A DNA stretch of 64,000 nucleotides, taken from Symsagittifera roscoffensis. Taxonomy: Eukaryota > Xenacoelomorpha > Acoela > Convolutidae. The stretch lies in assembly GCF_963678635.1 (NCBI RefSeq), contig NC_087064.1, positions 49,521,346 through 49,585,345 of the forward strand. The letters are read 5' to 3'. The position numbers were made by a program, and so were the translations under genes. Of the stretch, positions 35,057 through 45,751 are shown piece after piece; positions within the stretch are counted from its first letter, which is position 1, and every line of letters begins with the position of its first letter. The notes beneath the pieces are model-generated. The model saw nothing but the letters and a program-made list of their open reading frames with translations, was not told the DNA's origin and made no database searches.

Positions 35057-35466
35057 TGAGTTATATGTGAGGTGGTTAACTCATAGAGTAATTTCGTATA
35101 GGGTACACCGTCTGCTCGTCACGCTATCTTATTTTCGGCCGGATAGATTCGTGCAACTTCTTAGTCTAATACCGATCCTAATCTTACTCTTATACTATCT
35201 AGTCTCAGGTTGTTTAACTAGTCTCTGCTAGGCTCAATAGATCTAGGGTATACTGGTTTATTGCGGCTGCTGAAGTTCTCTTGGAGAGTCAACTAATTTC
35301 TAAGTTAAATTCAAATCTCTCTGGTGCTGAAATTACAAGTAATTTCAGCACTTACAAATAAGTGGGTTGTTAGTTAGATGGATCATTATTGGTTAATATT
35401 AAATACTTTACAATGGTAAAATATCTAATTTATCCAATCATAAAATGTAGTTTAGATCAGGTTCCA
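35057..35466 (-). repeat. 3' LTR of the large element
   Basis: 410 bp, TGGAACCTGATC...ATATAACTCA on the minus strand, with TG...CA ends. It carries a perfect 13-bp inverted repeat with a 2-nt loop (35324-35351, arms gtgctgaaattac and gtaatttcagcac). Confidence 0.95.
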
Positions 35467-37050
35467 CCCATCCGGGTTTTACAGAGTTTTTTAGAATAGT
35501 CTTTCTGTAATTCAAAGGATGGATGATGGACGTTGGTATTTGGCGAACATCATAATTCTTCTGGGTTTTCGTGTTAGAGAAGTTCCAGGTTCAATCGCTG
35601 TGTCTTCTCATGACAACGACTGGGTTTTCGCAACAAACTCAAATCTGATTTCAGAATGATTGGCTATGTCAGGTTTTTCTGTTCCATGTAGAGAACTTCT
35701 TTTGGGTTGACCTTGTCTGGGAATGGCGTGGAGATTGTGCGTGGAGGGGATGCCTGGTTACTCGGATCTGTACGTATACTTGAACATCGAGGTGGTCATT
35801 GTTCTAGTTCAATGAAGTCCTTTTCTGCGAAGTCAAGTCGTACTCTAAATCCTTTGAGTTGTGATTGTGGGCGGCATATTGATTGTGGTTGGCCATTCTT
35901 TTTCGAGTGTAGTGGGGTCATTTTGTCTTTGGATGTTCGTCTTTGGTGTTGTATGCTGATCTATATACTGCAAGGTATAATTTACATTTTATAAAATTTT
36001 TATTAGTTTGGTGTTTTAATTATGATTTTGGTTAGTTGTTTTCACAAAAGCTTTTTGTTTTAGTTCGGTTATTTTGAAGAGTTACTCACCCTTGAGTACC
36101 TCTTATTAAAAATAGGAGTGTGGTCACAAAGCGTGGATGTAGCGCGGTGGGTTAGGCCGGCTATAGAGCATGCTCAGGACGTCCTCTCTGGTGGGTTAGG
36201 CCAGGAGTGGGAGTATGATTTCGTGCGGTTTCTGTGAGAGGTCCTGTTGTGTGATAACGTTTTATGTTGGGTTTATTGTGGTTTTTCTTATGTTTCGTTG
36301 GTTGTGTCCTTTTTTCAAAAATCAAATTGTTTTTGGTATGGGTTTGTCTTTCGACTTTTTTGTGTTTTATTATTTCTTTCTTAGACTTTATAATAGTCTT
36401 CAAAAGAATAAATTATCCAGTTTTAAACTGGGTTAATCCGGTTTGGGTACCGTTGGTTTCCTTTTCTTAGTCATGCTGTTTATCTATGTGTTGTGGTGTT
36501 TAGTAAGCTGCGTTGGTTAGTTTTGTTTAGTATATAATTCCTTTCCAAACGGGTTAAAGGAAAGTTTGAAACGTGTTATCGTGTGTTAGAGTTGTTGAGT
36601 GTGAAAGCTTGAAACTGAAATTCATTATTTAAACAATTCTTCGTGGGCGAGCTGTGGGAGTATGAGTAGAATTCTTGTGCGAGTGAATGGAAATATCAAA
36701 AGGTTAGTACTGCATTTTCGTCTTATCAATTTACTACCTAGAATTTCAATTTTACTGCTAGTTTTGGGGAAAAATTAAGTTATAAATTTTCATCATTATT
36801 AGAATTACTGCTTTTAGGGAAATAATTTATAAATTAAATTACTACATTGGTATGAACTTTATTTAATTTAGCTGGTGCAAAAGAGTATTAGAGTTTTGAA
36901 CAATTTGAAGAAGTTTTCTATTTTTTATTTTTCTTTTGTGTATTTTGCAGATGATCGTGAGATGAAGACTAAAAATCTAAATAAAACATGGATGAAGAAT
37001 GGTTAGTGTTTTATTTTAAATTTATTAGTTAAGAATATGAGAATTTATAC
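35467..37050 (-). other. 3' non-coding region of the large element
   Basis: About 1.6 kb between the last ORF and the 3' LTR. No polypurine tract is obvious; only GGATGGG adjoins the LTR on the minus strand. A Lys-rich 80-aa frame (36161-36403 minus) has no motif. The 12-mer gtgggttaggcc occurs twice near 36148 and 36190. It may hold RNA export, packaging or further splicing signals. Confidence 0.5.
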
Positions 37051-38850
37051 TTACCTGTTAGTCGTCGGGGAAAAACCGTGGGGGAAGATGTCGTGGATTA
37101 TGTCGGAATTTGTTAGTAACTTTGCTAGTATGCGAATGATGTTTTTAGTTTGAAGCAGTGGCCAAAGCAATTGAAGTGCTTTAATGGTTTTTAGTTCTTC
37201 AGTGCCAACTGCAAAATCATAAGGTGTGTTTTGGATGAGATTATATAATTTGTGGTTATATTTAGTGTTGTGGATGAATTCTAATATGGGGATTTCTATA
37301 GGTTGAACAAATTCATGTGGGATAAGGAAGGGTCTGGATTCTTCTGCGTTGAAGGTCTTTGTGATGGGACAAAAAATATACATTTGGGTTATGGGATCAT
37401 AATTGCGAAGAATACCGTGAAGGTTAGTATCTTTGATGCAATATGTGAAGTTAAGAAAAAATGGTGAAGTGTACTTAGAGTTAATAAATTGAAAACGGTG
37501 GTGTGGTTGTCTTGATGGAGTGTGTAGATCAAAGTGATTTTGTATGAAGCGATAATATGTATATGTGTGGGTTTGTTTAGTGCGTAACATAATGTCGTGT
37601 GAGCAGTGCAAATCTCTTTCATGTGGTGCAAGGAAATGAAAGGTTAGTGAAAATAGTTGAAATTTTTCTTTAAAACTTTCGTAAGCTTGTGTGTCGGTTA
37701 GTGCTTCAGAAATGATGTGGTCGAATTTGCGATCAAATATATTGAGTGTAAATACATATGGTGTTTTGAGGAAAAATTTTTCTGTGATTTGTGGGTTAGC
37801 GAAACGGTCATCATCTAAAAATTGGTCTTGGTTAGTTCGGATGATGTTGTGATCGTAATATTCTAGCGTGTATTCGTTAGCTCGGGGTGCAGTGTATGTT
37901 TTTAGTGACTGTTTATATCCTATATAAGTAAATTGTCTATGTGATAATGGTGTGGTGAGTTGATATAGCATATCTTTATTTCTTTCTATAACGATGTGAG
38001 TATTAGATAAAGGTAGGCAAAGGGGGTTAGTAAAATGATAATATGATGTCCATTGAATTGTAGGCATTAAAACGTGTTCATCTACAAAACTGCGTGTGTT
38101 GTTAGTGTCGTTAGGGGTGTTCAAAGTATACTGTGGAAATGAAGGTAGGGTGATAGCTAAAAAATCTTTCGTGTTAGTGTTATTTGGATGATTAATATAT
38201 TCACGGGCTGTTCCTGGTTTTGTTGGAAATGGATGGTTCGGGAATTTTCTTTTAAAAGTGCGATAAGCTCTATTAGTGCTATTTGATGATTCGGTGGATG
38301 TGGAGGATGGTGCTAATGATGCGGTATAAGCTGAAGAGGGTGTAGGGGTAGGTGGGTTTGATGATTCTATTGTGGATGAAATCTGATTTATAGTGGAATG
38401 TTCAAGGTGGAATGTTCAACAATTATCTAGTTCCTGGGAGATTTGGGGAGTATCTGGAGAATTGGATGATCGGTCTGAATGAAATGAAGAGTAGGTTGGG
38501 GTGACTTGTGAAGCATAAGAGGGTGTAGAAATTGATGGGAGTGGGTTATTTGGCGGGATTGGTTGAAAAGGGGGTTTTGAAAAAACTGAGGAGTTGGTTT
38601 GAAAATTACTGGATGGAGATGGTTCAGAGTCTGCAAATTCATCAGGGGTTTCAATATCTGGGTTATTGATTTGTGAGATGGAGTATAAAACTCAGATATG
38701 TGAATTAGTGTCTGAATTCAAGCCTGATGTTACATTATTGGTTGGGAAATCTGGTGGCGGGAAAGCAAAAAGTGGAATTATTGTAATTGGAGTGTTGAGG
38801 TTGGTCGGGTGGGAATTTGAGCGGTGTAGGGATCCAAGTTGTCGGCTCAT
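37051..38850 (-). CDS. Accessory ORF downstream of env (ORF X), two in-frame UGA codons
   Basis: The ATG at 38850 overlaps the env stop as ATGA, a common arrangement for termination-reinitiation. One frame then runs to 37051 (600 codons), interrupted only by UGA at 38692-38694 and 38416-38418. The N-terminal third is Pro/Ser/Thr-rich and probably disordered (near TPTPSSAYTAS). The C-terminal 357 residues from 38124 are open and look folded, rich in His, Tyr and Phe, with no transmembrane helix and no motif I recognise. Layout resembles ORF Y upstream (disordered head, folded tail). Function unknown; it could be a structural or regulatory product of the element. Whether UGA is read through, spliced out or a mutation is open. 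Confidence 0.55.
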
Positions 38851-41489
38851 CGTGGGCTAAAAAAATTATTATTTTGCGACTGAAAAGCGGTGGTATGGGG
38901 TTGTTCTATAATTTGTTCATATGTATTTTCATCTAGTGGATGGTGTGTCATTATATGTTGAATGGGACTTTGTGATATGGTTGGTCTAAAATTTGGATTA
39001 TGTGCTATTGCTAAATTTCGAAAATTTCGTGGGACTAGTGATAGTGGATGGTTATGTGGTAGGGGTGGTAACTGTGGTGCTGTAGGCGTTATGTCTACAT
39101 TGTTATGTTCTTCGTCGTATGTGTTCTGTTTTGTTGCTATTTTTGTGTTGTATTCTTTTATTTGTGCGTCTAAAAGAATTTTGTTTATGGATGATGAAAA
39201 AATTCCAAAAAATCCTGCAAATAGTATGCGTGCTACACTTGCTAGTCTATTTACTTGTGTGTGTATAGCGCATGTATTATAGATTCCTTTTAAAAGCGAA
39301 AAAAGAAATCCTATAAAGTTAAACATTGCGTATAAAATAGTTAATTTTTCTAAGATGTAGTAGGGCCATCCTAGAAAATCGAGATTTTCATTTTTTAGTG
39401 TAACAAAGCAAAAAATATTTATAGGTGAAATATCTTGTGGTCTATATTTTTCACCGTTTAGATATATATAGTCTTTAATGTCTTTAAAATATCCGCTATA
39501 GTCTTGTGTATAAATATCTGCAAATCCTGCGGTTTCGGCAAGTTTGCGTAAGTTTTGGTCAATTGATTGTCTTTGCATAGTGTCCATTTGTGTTAATAAT
39601 TCTTGGAATTGTTGTGTTCTAATGTGATGTTGGATATCGGATTTTGAATATATTCCAATTGATTGTAGGTCAATATTTGGGTTTCGAGCAATAGCTCTGA
39701 TGCTTTCAGGTGAAAATTTTTTGAGTGATTGCATTAATGTGGGATATGGGGTAAGAAGGTAATATTTATCTTCATCAGGGTTCAATTGAACTACATTGTG
39801 GCTATTTTCTGATCCACATGGGACTGCGGTATCCCAAAAATAGGTTCGTCTTGAAAGCGTGTCAACGAAATGTACTTTATTCTTATAAAAGATAGGGATT
39901 CTTTTATAGCATCGTTTATCTTCAAAAACATATAGTGGTGATACTTTTTTGGTACAGGTATAAAACCATAAGATGTTTCCTTCATAGTCTAAAAAATTTG
40001 ATCTATTTCCTGATAGTAGATATCCTGCGTAGGGTATTTTTAATACTGCTAGTGCAAGTGATTGTAGGATTTGTGTCCTTTCTAATTCGCATAGCTGGTG
40101 AAGTGTTTCTAATTCAGAGAGTGACATTTCTTGAAAAATTCGGCTAATTGTGTAATCTAATTTCATATCTAGGTGAATATCATAGGGGATGTTACCGAAA
40201 TAGGTACTATTCATTAGTGATAGTTCTTGTAAACGTGTGCTTCTAGTGTTATGGGGCTTTAGATGTCCACCAGGTTGACTTTTACTTTTTTGAAAATCAA
40301 CTGGTATATATGATGTTCCTTCATTTATGGGGTGACTTGTGGCGTATGGGTCGATTTTTACTTTTCCAGTGGTCATGTCGAATCCTTTTTCGTATTCAAC
40401 TAATATCTCGGAGTATTGTGTTTTGTGAAGTGGATTTCTGTATTTACATGCAAGTTCTGTTTCTTGATATATTTGAAAACGTGTCAATTTATTTTCTATA
40501 TTGTGTATGTTTCTAAAATTTGAACTTTGTCTTCGTGATGGATGGACTTGTTCATATGGAATTGATTGTATAAAATATTTTTCGTGAAATTTTATCATAC
40601 GAGCATGTATTTTTGCTACTTGAAATGTTGTACATGTGTCTTCGGGGAACCAAACAATTGTTGCTTGTGTTCGTGTTGTAGGGTCACAATAGCCTTGATC
40701 GTTTTTACAAGGTAATCTAATTCCTTGATAGATCATGGTGTTGTCAGATAAATCGCGTGTGAGTTGTATTTTTTCGAGTTGTATTTTCCAATCGAAAAAC
40801 ATGATTTCTTGATATCCTTTATTTTTTGTGTCTGCTTTGCAGTTTGATGGGTCATTTATACCAATGTGTGGTATCCAGTGTTTATCGTGTATGTCATAAG
40901 TTAATCTTCCGTGTGCGCCGTTATATGGGTATTTTTCATCTAATTTTATATGTCCTTGATATCTTTCAAGTTCTGCTTGATGTACAGAATCTGAAAAAAC
41001 TTGGAAATATACTAATTTTCTATCTGTGTTTTTATTTCTTGTGATATTGAGTCTTAGTAACTCGTTTTTACAATCTTCGGGATTGAGATGTAAAAGTCGT
41101 TCGATATTACTCTGGTAGAATGATTCGTGGTCAAGTCGGTTTTTATTTCCATTTGAGACTTGTGAACAATGTACTTTCTTTTCAGAAAATGTTGCTGTGA
41201 ATTTATATCCTATAACGGTTGTTGCTCGGGCTTTTGAATAAAGTGTCGCTATTACATTTGTTGTTTCTATGGCTTGTGGTTCTGTTTCGCATTGTGATAC
41301 TTGATTTATTGCATACTTGTGTAATGTTTTTTGTTCGTTTTCTTCACAATCGTAATGTGTTACTAATAAATCTTGGGGTCCTGTGCGGGGGGAAGGGTTT
41401 ATGTTTTCATTTGAGGTTATTAGAAAAAGGAGTTGGAGAAAAATTAAAATTTTTAGAATATGCTTGTGTATGACAATCCTGAGTATGGG
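38847..41489 (-). CDS. Envelope-like glycoprotein ORF, AUG-less upstream extension
   Basis: The frame is open from 41489 to TGA at 38847 (880 codons). The first ATG is internal (40802), but the upstream part is plainly coding: a hydrophobic signal-like segment (ILIFLQLLFLITS) and a Cys-bearing ectodomain. Features include a pair like CKNDQGYC, a CYKRIPIFY segment followed by FVDTLSRRTYFWDT and PCGS, and near the C-terminus two hydrophobic stretches (ILYAMFNFIGFLFSLL and VARILFAGFFGIF), then a Pro-rich tail. This Cys/aromatic pattern recalls the glycoproteins shared by chuviruses and some invertebrate retroelements; I infer this from memory of the family. The start codon is probably supplied by splicing: catactcag just inside the 5' end is a plausible acceptor. 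It overlaps ORF Y by 37 nt. Confidence 0.65.
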   Translation of the reverse strand, partial: PILRIVIHKHILKILIFLQLLFLITSNENINPSPRTGPQDLLVTHYDCEENEQKTLHKYAINQVSQCETEPQAIETTNVIATLYSKARATTVIGYKFTATFSEKKVHCSQVSNGNKNRLDHESFYQSNIERLLHLNPEDCKNELLRLNITRNKNTDRKLVYFQVFSDSVHQAELERYQGHIKLDEKYPYNGAHGRLTYDIHDKHWIPHIGINDPSNCKADTKNKGYQEIMFFDWKIQLEKIQLTRDLSDNTMIYQGIRLPCKNDQGYCDPTTRTQATIVWFPEDTCTTFQVAKIHARMIKFHEKYFIQSIPYEQVHPSRRQSSNFRNIHNIENKLTRFQIYQETELACKYRNPLHKTQYSEILVEYEKGFDMTTGKVKIDPYATSHPINEGTSYIPVDFQKSKSQPGGHLKPHNTRSTRLQELSLMNSTYFGNIPYDIHLDMKLDYTISRIFQEMSLSELETLHQLCELERTQILQSLALAVLKIPYAGYLLSGNRSNFLDYEGNILWFYTCTKKVSPLYVFEDKRCYKRIPIFYKNKVHFVDTLSRRTYFWDTAVPCGSENSHNVVQLNPDEDKYYLLTPYPTLMQSLKKFSPESIRAIARNPNIDLQSIGIYSKSDIQHHIRTQQFQELLTQMDTMQRQSIDQNLRKLAETAGFADIYTQDYSGYFKDIKDYIYLNGEKYRPQDISPINIFCFVTLKNENLDFLGWPYYILEKLTILYAMFNFIGFLFSLLKGIYNTCAIHTQVNRLASVARILFAGFFGIFSSSINKILLDAQIKEYNTKIATKQNTYDEEHNNVDITPTAPQLPPLPHNHPLSLVPRNFRNLAIAHNPNFRPTISQSPIQHIMTHHPLDENTYEQIIEQPHTTAFQSQNNNFFSPR

Positions 41490-42628
41490 TTATAAAATGT
41501 GATGTAACCAATTGTCTTTTTGGTATATCTGTCGTATTTGTATATCACTTCAGTTGTTATAAACGGTGGTGGTAGGGATTGAGCTGTTATATTTGGTGGG
41601 TTTAATGGATAGGGATGTTGAGTAATGTTGTTTAATTTAACCGTGATTTCGAATTTTAATTGTAGACTATTTTGTTGGAGTATTTGGATGTTATGATCAC
41701 GAATGTCTTCGTGAATGTCTTGTCTATATTGTAGTCTATTTAGTGCCCAGTTGTGGAGTCGGTTACTTTCAGGGTGTTGTCCAAATAATGGTGGAGGTGC
41801 TGTGAATGTATTCCAGTCTAGTCTTAAAGGAATATTTGTTGATGATTGTTCTCGATATCTAGCGTCGAGGTTATTTGGGAAATTTAGGTTAAAAGGCGGT
41901 GGTGAAATCTGACTGATTGATGGTGTTGATGGTAGTGATAATGTTTCTGGTAGTGATGAGGATGTTGTCGTATCCGTAGAAATATCTATTGGATCATTGA
42001 TTAAATTTGGTTCACCTTGTGTGAATGAATGTGTTGTCCAATATGGTAGTCGTGATGTTTGGTTTGTAGGGTTAAAGGGATTTTCACGTATTTGTTCAGA
42101 TGTTGGTGTTGAACCTAAGTAATCTGAGGGTAGGCTTGAGGTGCTACGTTGTGAAAGAAGCGTAGGGGTTTCTGGTAAAATACCGATGGGGTTTTCTGGA
42201 GTACTTTGTGATGGGGATTGAGGTATATCAAAATGAACTCGGGGAGTTTGAATATTTCTGTTTCGTCGAGGATGTATAATTTGTCTATTTATTTTGACTG
42301 TATTTTGGTTTTGACTAGAATTTCGTATTCTACTTAATTCTTGTGGTAGTGTTGGGTATAAGTTATATGTTGGTTCGCTTAAAGGTGCTTGTCGTTGAAC
42401 TGGTTCTAGCGGTTCAGATAAGCGAGCGTGTCGTTCTTCAAAGGTATATGGGTTATCTTGAAAAGAAATTCGTGTGGATGTTTGGGGGTTTTGGGTATTT
42501 GAAGATGGTGTTGGGTTATCTTGGGATGATGTCGGTGAAGACTGACTGAGTGATTGTTGGTTAGCAATTTTTGATGGCTTTTTATTTATTCTTTTAGTGG
42601 AAAAATTTATGTTTATTATAGTATTCTT
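41453..42628 (-). CDS. AUG-less Ser/Thr/Pro-rich ORF upstream of env (ORF Y)
   Basis: The minus frame between TAG at 42629-42631 and TAA at 41453-41455 is open for 391 codons. I find no ATG in its first 100 codons and probably none at all, so a conventional ORF scan misses it. The first 230 codons are Ser/Thr/Pro/Asn/Gln-rich (SLPSTPSISQISPPPF). The last 150 look more ordered, with FGQHPESNRLHNWALNRLQ and YNPYSGLSYTSIF at the end. Base composition and codon use match gag and env, which supports real coding. It would need splicing or a frameshift from the overlapping small hydrophobic ORF (42594-42782) to be translated. Function unknown. Confidence 0.5.
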   Translation of the reverse strand, partial: KNTIININFSTKRINKKPSKIANQQSLSQSSPTSSQDNPTPSSNTQNPQTSTRISFQDNPYTFEERHARLSEPLEPVQRQAPLSEPTYNLYPTLPQELSRIRNSSQNQNTVKINRQIIHPRRNRNIQTPRVHFDIPQSPSQSTPENPIGILPETPTLLSQRSTSSLPSDYLGSTPTSEQIRENPFNPTNQTSRLPYWTTHSFTQGEPNLINDPIDISTDTTTSSSLPETLSLPSTPSISQISPPPFNLNFPNNLDARYREQSSTNIPLRLDWNTFTAPPPLFGQHPESNRLHNWALNRLQYRQDIHEDIRDHNIQILQQNSLQLKFEITVKLNNITQHPYPLNPPNITAQSLPPPFITTEVIYKYDRYTKKTIGYITFYNPYSGLSYTSIF

Positions 42629-42782
42629 CTAGAAAAAGAATTAGGAGGATTGTTGCTAGGGCGAATGTGATGATTGCTTTCTTTATACATTTGCATATTG
42701 TCAAGATGAGGGATGATAGAAATGTTATAAAAATTACAAATAGTAAAAAAATATCTGTTCTACTAAAAATGGTTCGTATCAT
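42594..42782 (-). CDS. Small hydrophobic protein, 62 aa
   Basis: The ATG-initiated minus ORF has two predicted membrane segments (IFLLFVIFITFLSSLIL and AIITFALATILLILFL) separated by a Cys/Lys loop, and a short Glu/His/Lys-rich tail. Its last 35 nt overlap the open frame of ORF Y in a different register. The strand is T-rich here because of hydrophobic codons, unlike the A-rich neighbours. Viroporin-like or leader roles are possible but unproven. Confidence 0.45.
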   Translation of the reverse strand: MIRTIFSRTDIFLLFVIFITFLSSLILTICKCIKKAIITFALATILLILFLEEYYNKHKFFH

Positions 42783-42848
42783 TTAGATAAGTTTTGTGAA
42801 TCGTACCTGTGGATATAGTCAATAGCTTTTGAAAGCTGGAGGTATAGT

Positions 42849-43010
42849 TCAAATATGGAATAGAAAATTTAAAAAAATATTGCAAAAAATGATTAAGATT
42901 ATTACAAAAGATTCAAAGGTATCAAAAAGAAATATGATTAAAAGTTTAAATATCGTTAAAAAGTTTATGAAAATGTTGAGTATTAAGTTGACTGGTCGAG
43001 AGAAGAGCAT
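42849..43010 (-). CDS. Small hydrophobic protein, 53 aa
   Basis: The minus ORF from ATG at 43010 to TGA at 42849 is almost entirely hydrophobic (LLIIFLFDTF, FVIILIIFCNIFLNFLF). It lies 66 nt upstream of the other small hydrophobic ORF. The opposite-strand Lys-rich ORF over the same bases is its shadow. It may be real because it interrupts the A-rich bias of the element in exactly the way a membrane protein would; length is too short for certainty. Confidence 0.4.
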   Translation of the reverse strand: MLFSRPVNLILNIFINFLTIFKLLIIFLFDTFESFVIILIIFCNIFLNFLFHI

Positions 43011-43585
43011 TTAAGAAATGGCTTCTTGATCGAATATTTTTTGTTGTTTGAGGCAAATTTCAACTGTGGTCGGATTATTTATTGGTTTTTTGACAAGTGG
43101 GTTGAGTTTTGTGAAAAATTGTTGGGGGCGAATTTTATGGTGATCGGGAGGTCTTCTTTATCTTTATTTTTATTTGTCAAGTGATCAGGGGTATTTTTGA
43201 GATTTTCATACTTTAGGCTAATTAAATTGGTCCTTCTTTTACTTTAGGCTAATTTAACATATTTGTTTGGGGGGTATTTGAGATCGGAGTTGGGGAAATA
43301 TTGTTGATCTTTGGGTTATTAGATAAGGGAGGGTTATGATATTATGGTGGTATTTATTTTAGTTGTCAAGTTGGAGTGGTTTGCTTATTTTTGACCTGGA
43401 GGTCGCAAAGTTATAGTTATAGATATGCCTGGGGTTTAATATCGTTCGTCTAGTTGGAAGGTGACGGATTGGATGAATCCTATTGGCTAATTTTGAACTA
43501 GAATCGTTGCTTGTTTGTCAGCATGCTATTTTGAAAAATGAAAGTTCAAAATATTTCAGAGGTGCAAAGATTATGAAATATAAAA
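43011..43585 (-). promoter_or_regulatory. Non-coding gap between integrase and accessory cassette
   Basis: No frame is open. The 15-mer tactttaggctaatt occurs twice (near 43209 and 43239). On the minus strand a CCAATAGGATT-like box lies near 43477. It may hold splice acceptors or an internal promoter for the cassette; this is inference from position. Confidence 0.35.
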
Positions 43586-45751
43586 TTAAAGCTGTTTTTG
43601 AAATTCGACTTTCTTTAATATTTTAGACTGTGGAATGAATGTTTTATAGTTTTTACGTGGTTGATTTCTAAGTCGTGATGACTCTCTATGTTCTGATTTG
43701 TCGATTAGTTCTTGGGGTATTATTTTTTCTGTCAATTTTCTATTTTTTCTTTCTTTTTGAGGTATATTTTGATCTAGCTTTTTTGTATTGTTTTTCGTTA
43801 TAGTTGATTTTTTATTTTGGTTTTCGAGATGAATGTCATGTTGTTCTTTTGTTTTATTCTCCGTATGTGATGGGGTATTTTGAATAACTTTTAAACCTGT
43901 GAAAGAATATAATTGAGTTAGTTCGCGTAGTGCGTATTCTTTTGGGTAATAAGGTAATAGGTTGTTCCGGTGTTGAACAATTTCTTTTTTGTTTGAGTCG
44001 GTAATTTTATATGTGACATCAGTGGGTTTGGCAATTATTTGGTATGGTCCTTTTCGAAGGGGTTGTAATTTTTTAGAGATTCCTTTTTCAGTGTTAAAAT
44101 TGGGTATTAAAACAAATGTTCCAATTTTTAAATCGGAGGCTGGTGTAAAGCGTGAATTTATTTGTTCATTAATGTTTTGTCTTTGTAACAACTTTTTTGT
44201 TACTTTTTGGTAAATTTCATTGTGTTTTTTATCTCTGTTTAAAATCCATTCGGTGTGTGTACCGGAGGCTAATTTAAGATTTTGTGGGAGATGAAAATGA
44301 TCTTCATCGTGTGTATGTAAAGGTAAGTTGTAACAAATTGATTCTTTATTCGGTTGACAATAACAATGTGCATTTTTATGAGAGTTTGCTGTAAACATAA
44401 TTGGTTTGCGTGGCTTTTGATTAAAAACCTTTTCATATGGTGACATTCCTAGAGTTGTCGTGATTTGGGAATTGTATGCTAAGGGAAATAGTTTTACATC
44501 TGCTGACCATTCAGTTTATTTTGTGTCATTTCCATTGATGATACATCTAAGATATTCTTGTAGTGAACGGTTCATACCTTCGACTAAGCCGTTTGTCCAA
44601 GGTGCATGAGATGTACGTGGTTTGTGTTTGATGTTACATAAATGACATAATGTGATGATTTCGTTATTTATGAATTCTGTACCGTTATCTGTAACTAAAA
44701 TTTCTGGTAGTCCGAATTTGTCTATCCAGTGTTCATAGAGTGTTGTGTAAGCGTAATAAGCGTTACAATGTGGTACTGGGTTAAGTGCTACATAATGTGT
44801 AAATGCGTCAACAATTACCATAATGTAGGAGTTTCCTTCGGATGAGGGTGAAATTGGTCCTTTTGTATCAAATGAAATACGGTGGTTAAAGTACAAACTT
44901 TGTCCTTTAAAATCTTGTTTTTGTGCTATTTGTTTTTGATTTGGATAAGGTTTATTTAGCTGACATACTATACAATCATTGCATAGTACTTTTATCCAAA
45001 TTGGTGCATTTGGAAAATAAAAGTTTTGTATGAAATTTGAATATGTTTTCTCTGATCCAGAGTGTCCTTTAATGTTTTGTGTATGTGAAATATTAAAAGC
45101 TATAAGAATCATACTTAGGGGGAGACAGGGAACTGTAGATTCGTTTAATTGGTATTCTAGAAGGTCTGTGTTTTCGCTAATTGTTGTATTATTAAATTTT
45201 CGAAAATATCTGAGGAGTGTTTTATTTCCTAAAATAGTTGTATCTGCCTTGACGGGTTTAGTTTTATATTTGTGCCATGATTTTAGTTGTCTAATTACTG
45301 GGTCAAGATTTTGATTTTGTTTCAAAGTATTAATTGTAATTTTATCTGTTGGGGGGAGAAAAATGTTTTCAATTTCTAATTTAGATAAAGGAATTGTATC
45401 AAGTGGGTCATGGAGGTCAAAAACTTGATTTATTGTGTATTTTGAATCGTTTGTTTGTGGTCCTGATAAATTTATTTTATCAGTTAGATTTTCTTTTTCA
45501 ATTAATGGAAAAAGGTCTTTTTTATGCGAGTGTTGTTTTACTCTTTTTTGTTGGGTGTTATTTTTTATCCATTGTGAGTATGGAATTGGTTTGAAAGTTG
45601 ATGTTCCAAGTAGATCAACTTCGTAGTGGTTATTTTGGCAATCTAAATAAAGTGGGAAGTGTTGTAGATTGTTTATCTGTGATTGTTCAACGTCAGTTTT
45701 TTTTTTTCTGCATATTTGCATTCTAGTCGGGTGATGTTTCGTTTTCTGCAA
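43586..45751 (-). CDS. Integrase of the large element, one in-frame UAA
   Basis: Two ORFs in the same frame, 44516-45751 (411 aa) and 43586-44446 (286 aa), are separated by a single UAA at 44516-44518; the region between them is open. Order: zinc-binding HHCC (KGHSGSEKTY, then CNDCIVC), catalytic core with Asp in ISFDTKGP, Asp in VTDNGTEF and Glu in NGLVEGMNRSLQEYL, then a GPY/F module (LRKGPYQIIAKP) and a Lys-rich tail. It inserts element cDNA. The frame differs from RT; the two overlap by 29 nt at 45723-45751, next to a run of ten A residues, so a frameshift could join them. The UAA would truncate the protein inside the core. Confidence 0.8.

Noticed and set aside
42829-43014. Plus-strand Lys-rich 61-aa ORF
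   Set aside because: Mirror of the hydrophobic minus ORF 42849-43010; the element's genes are all on the minus strand.
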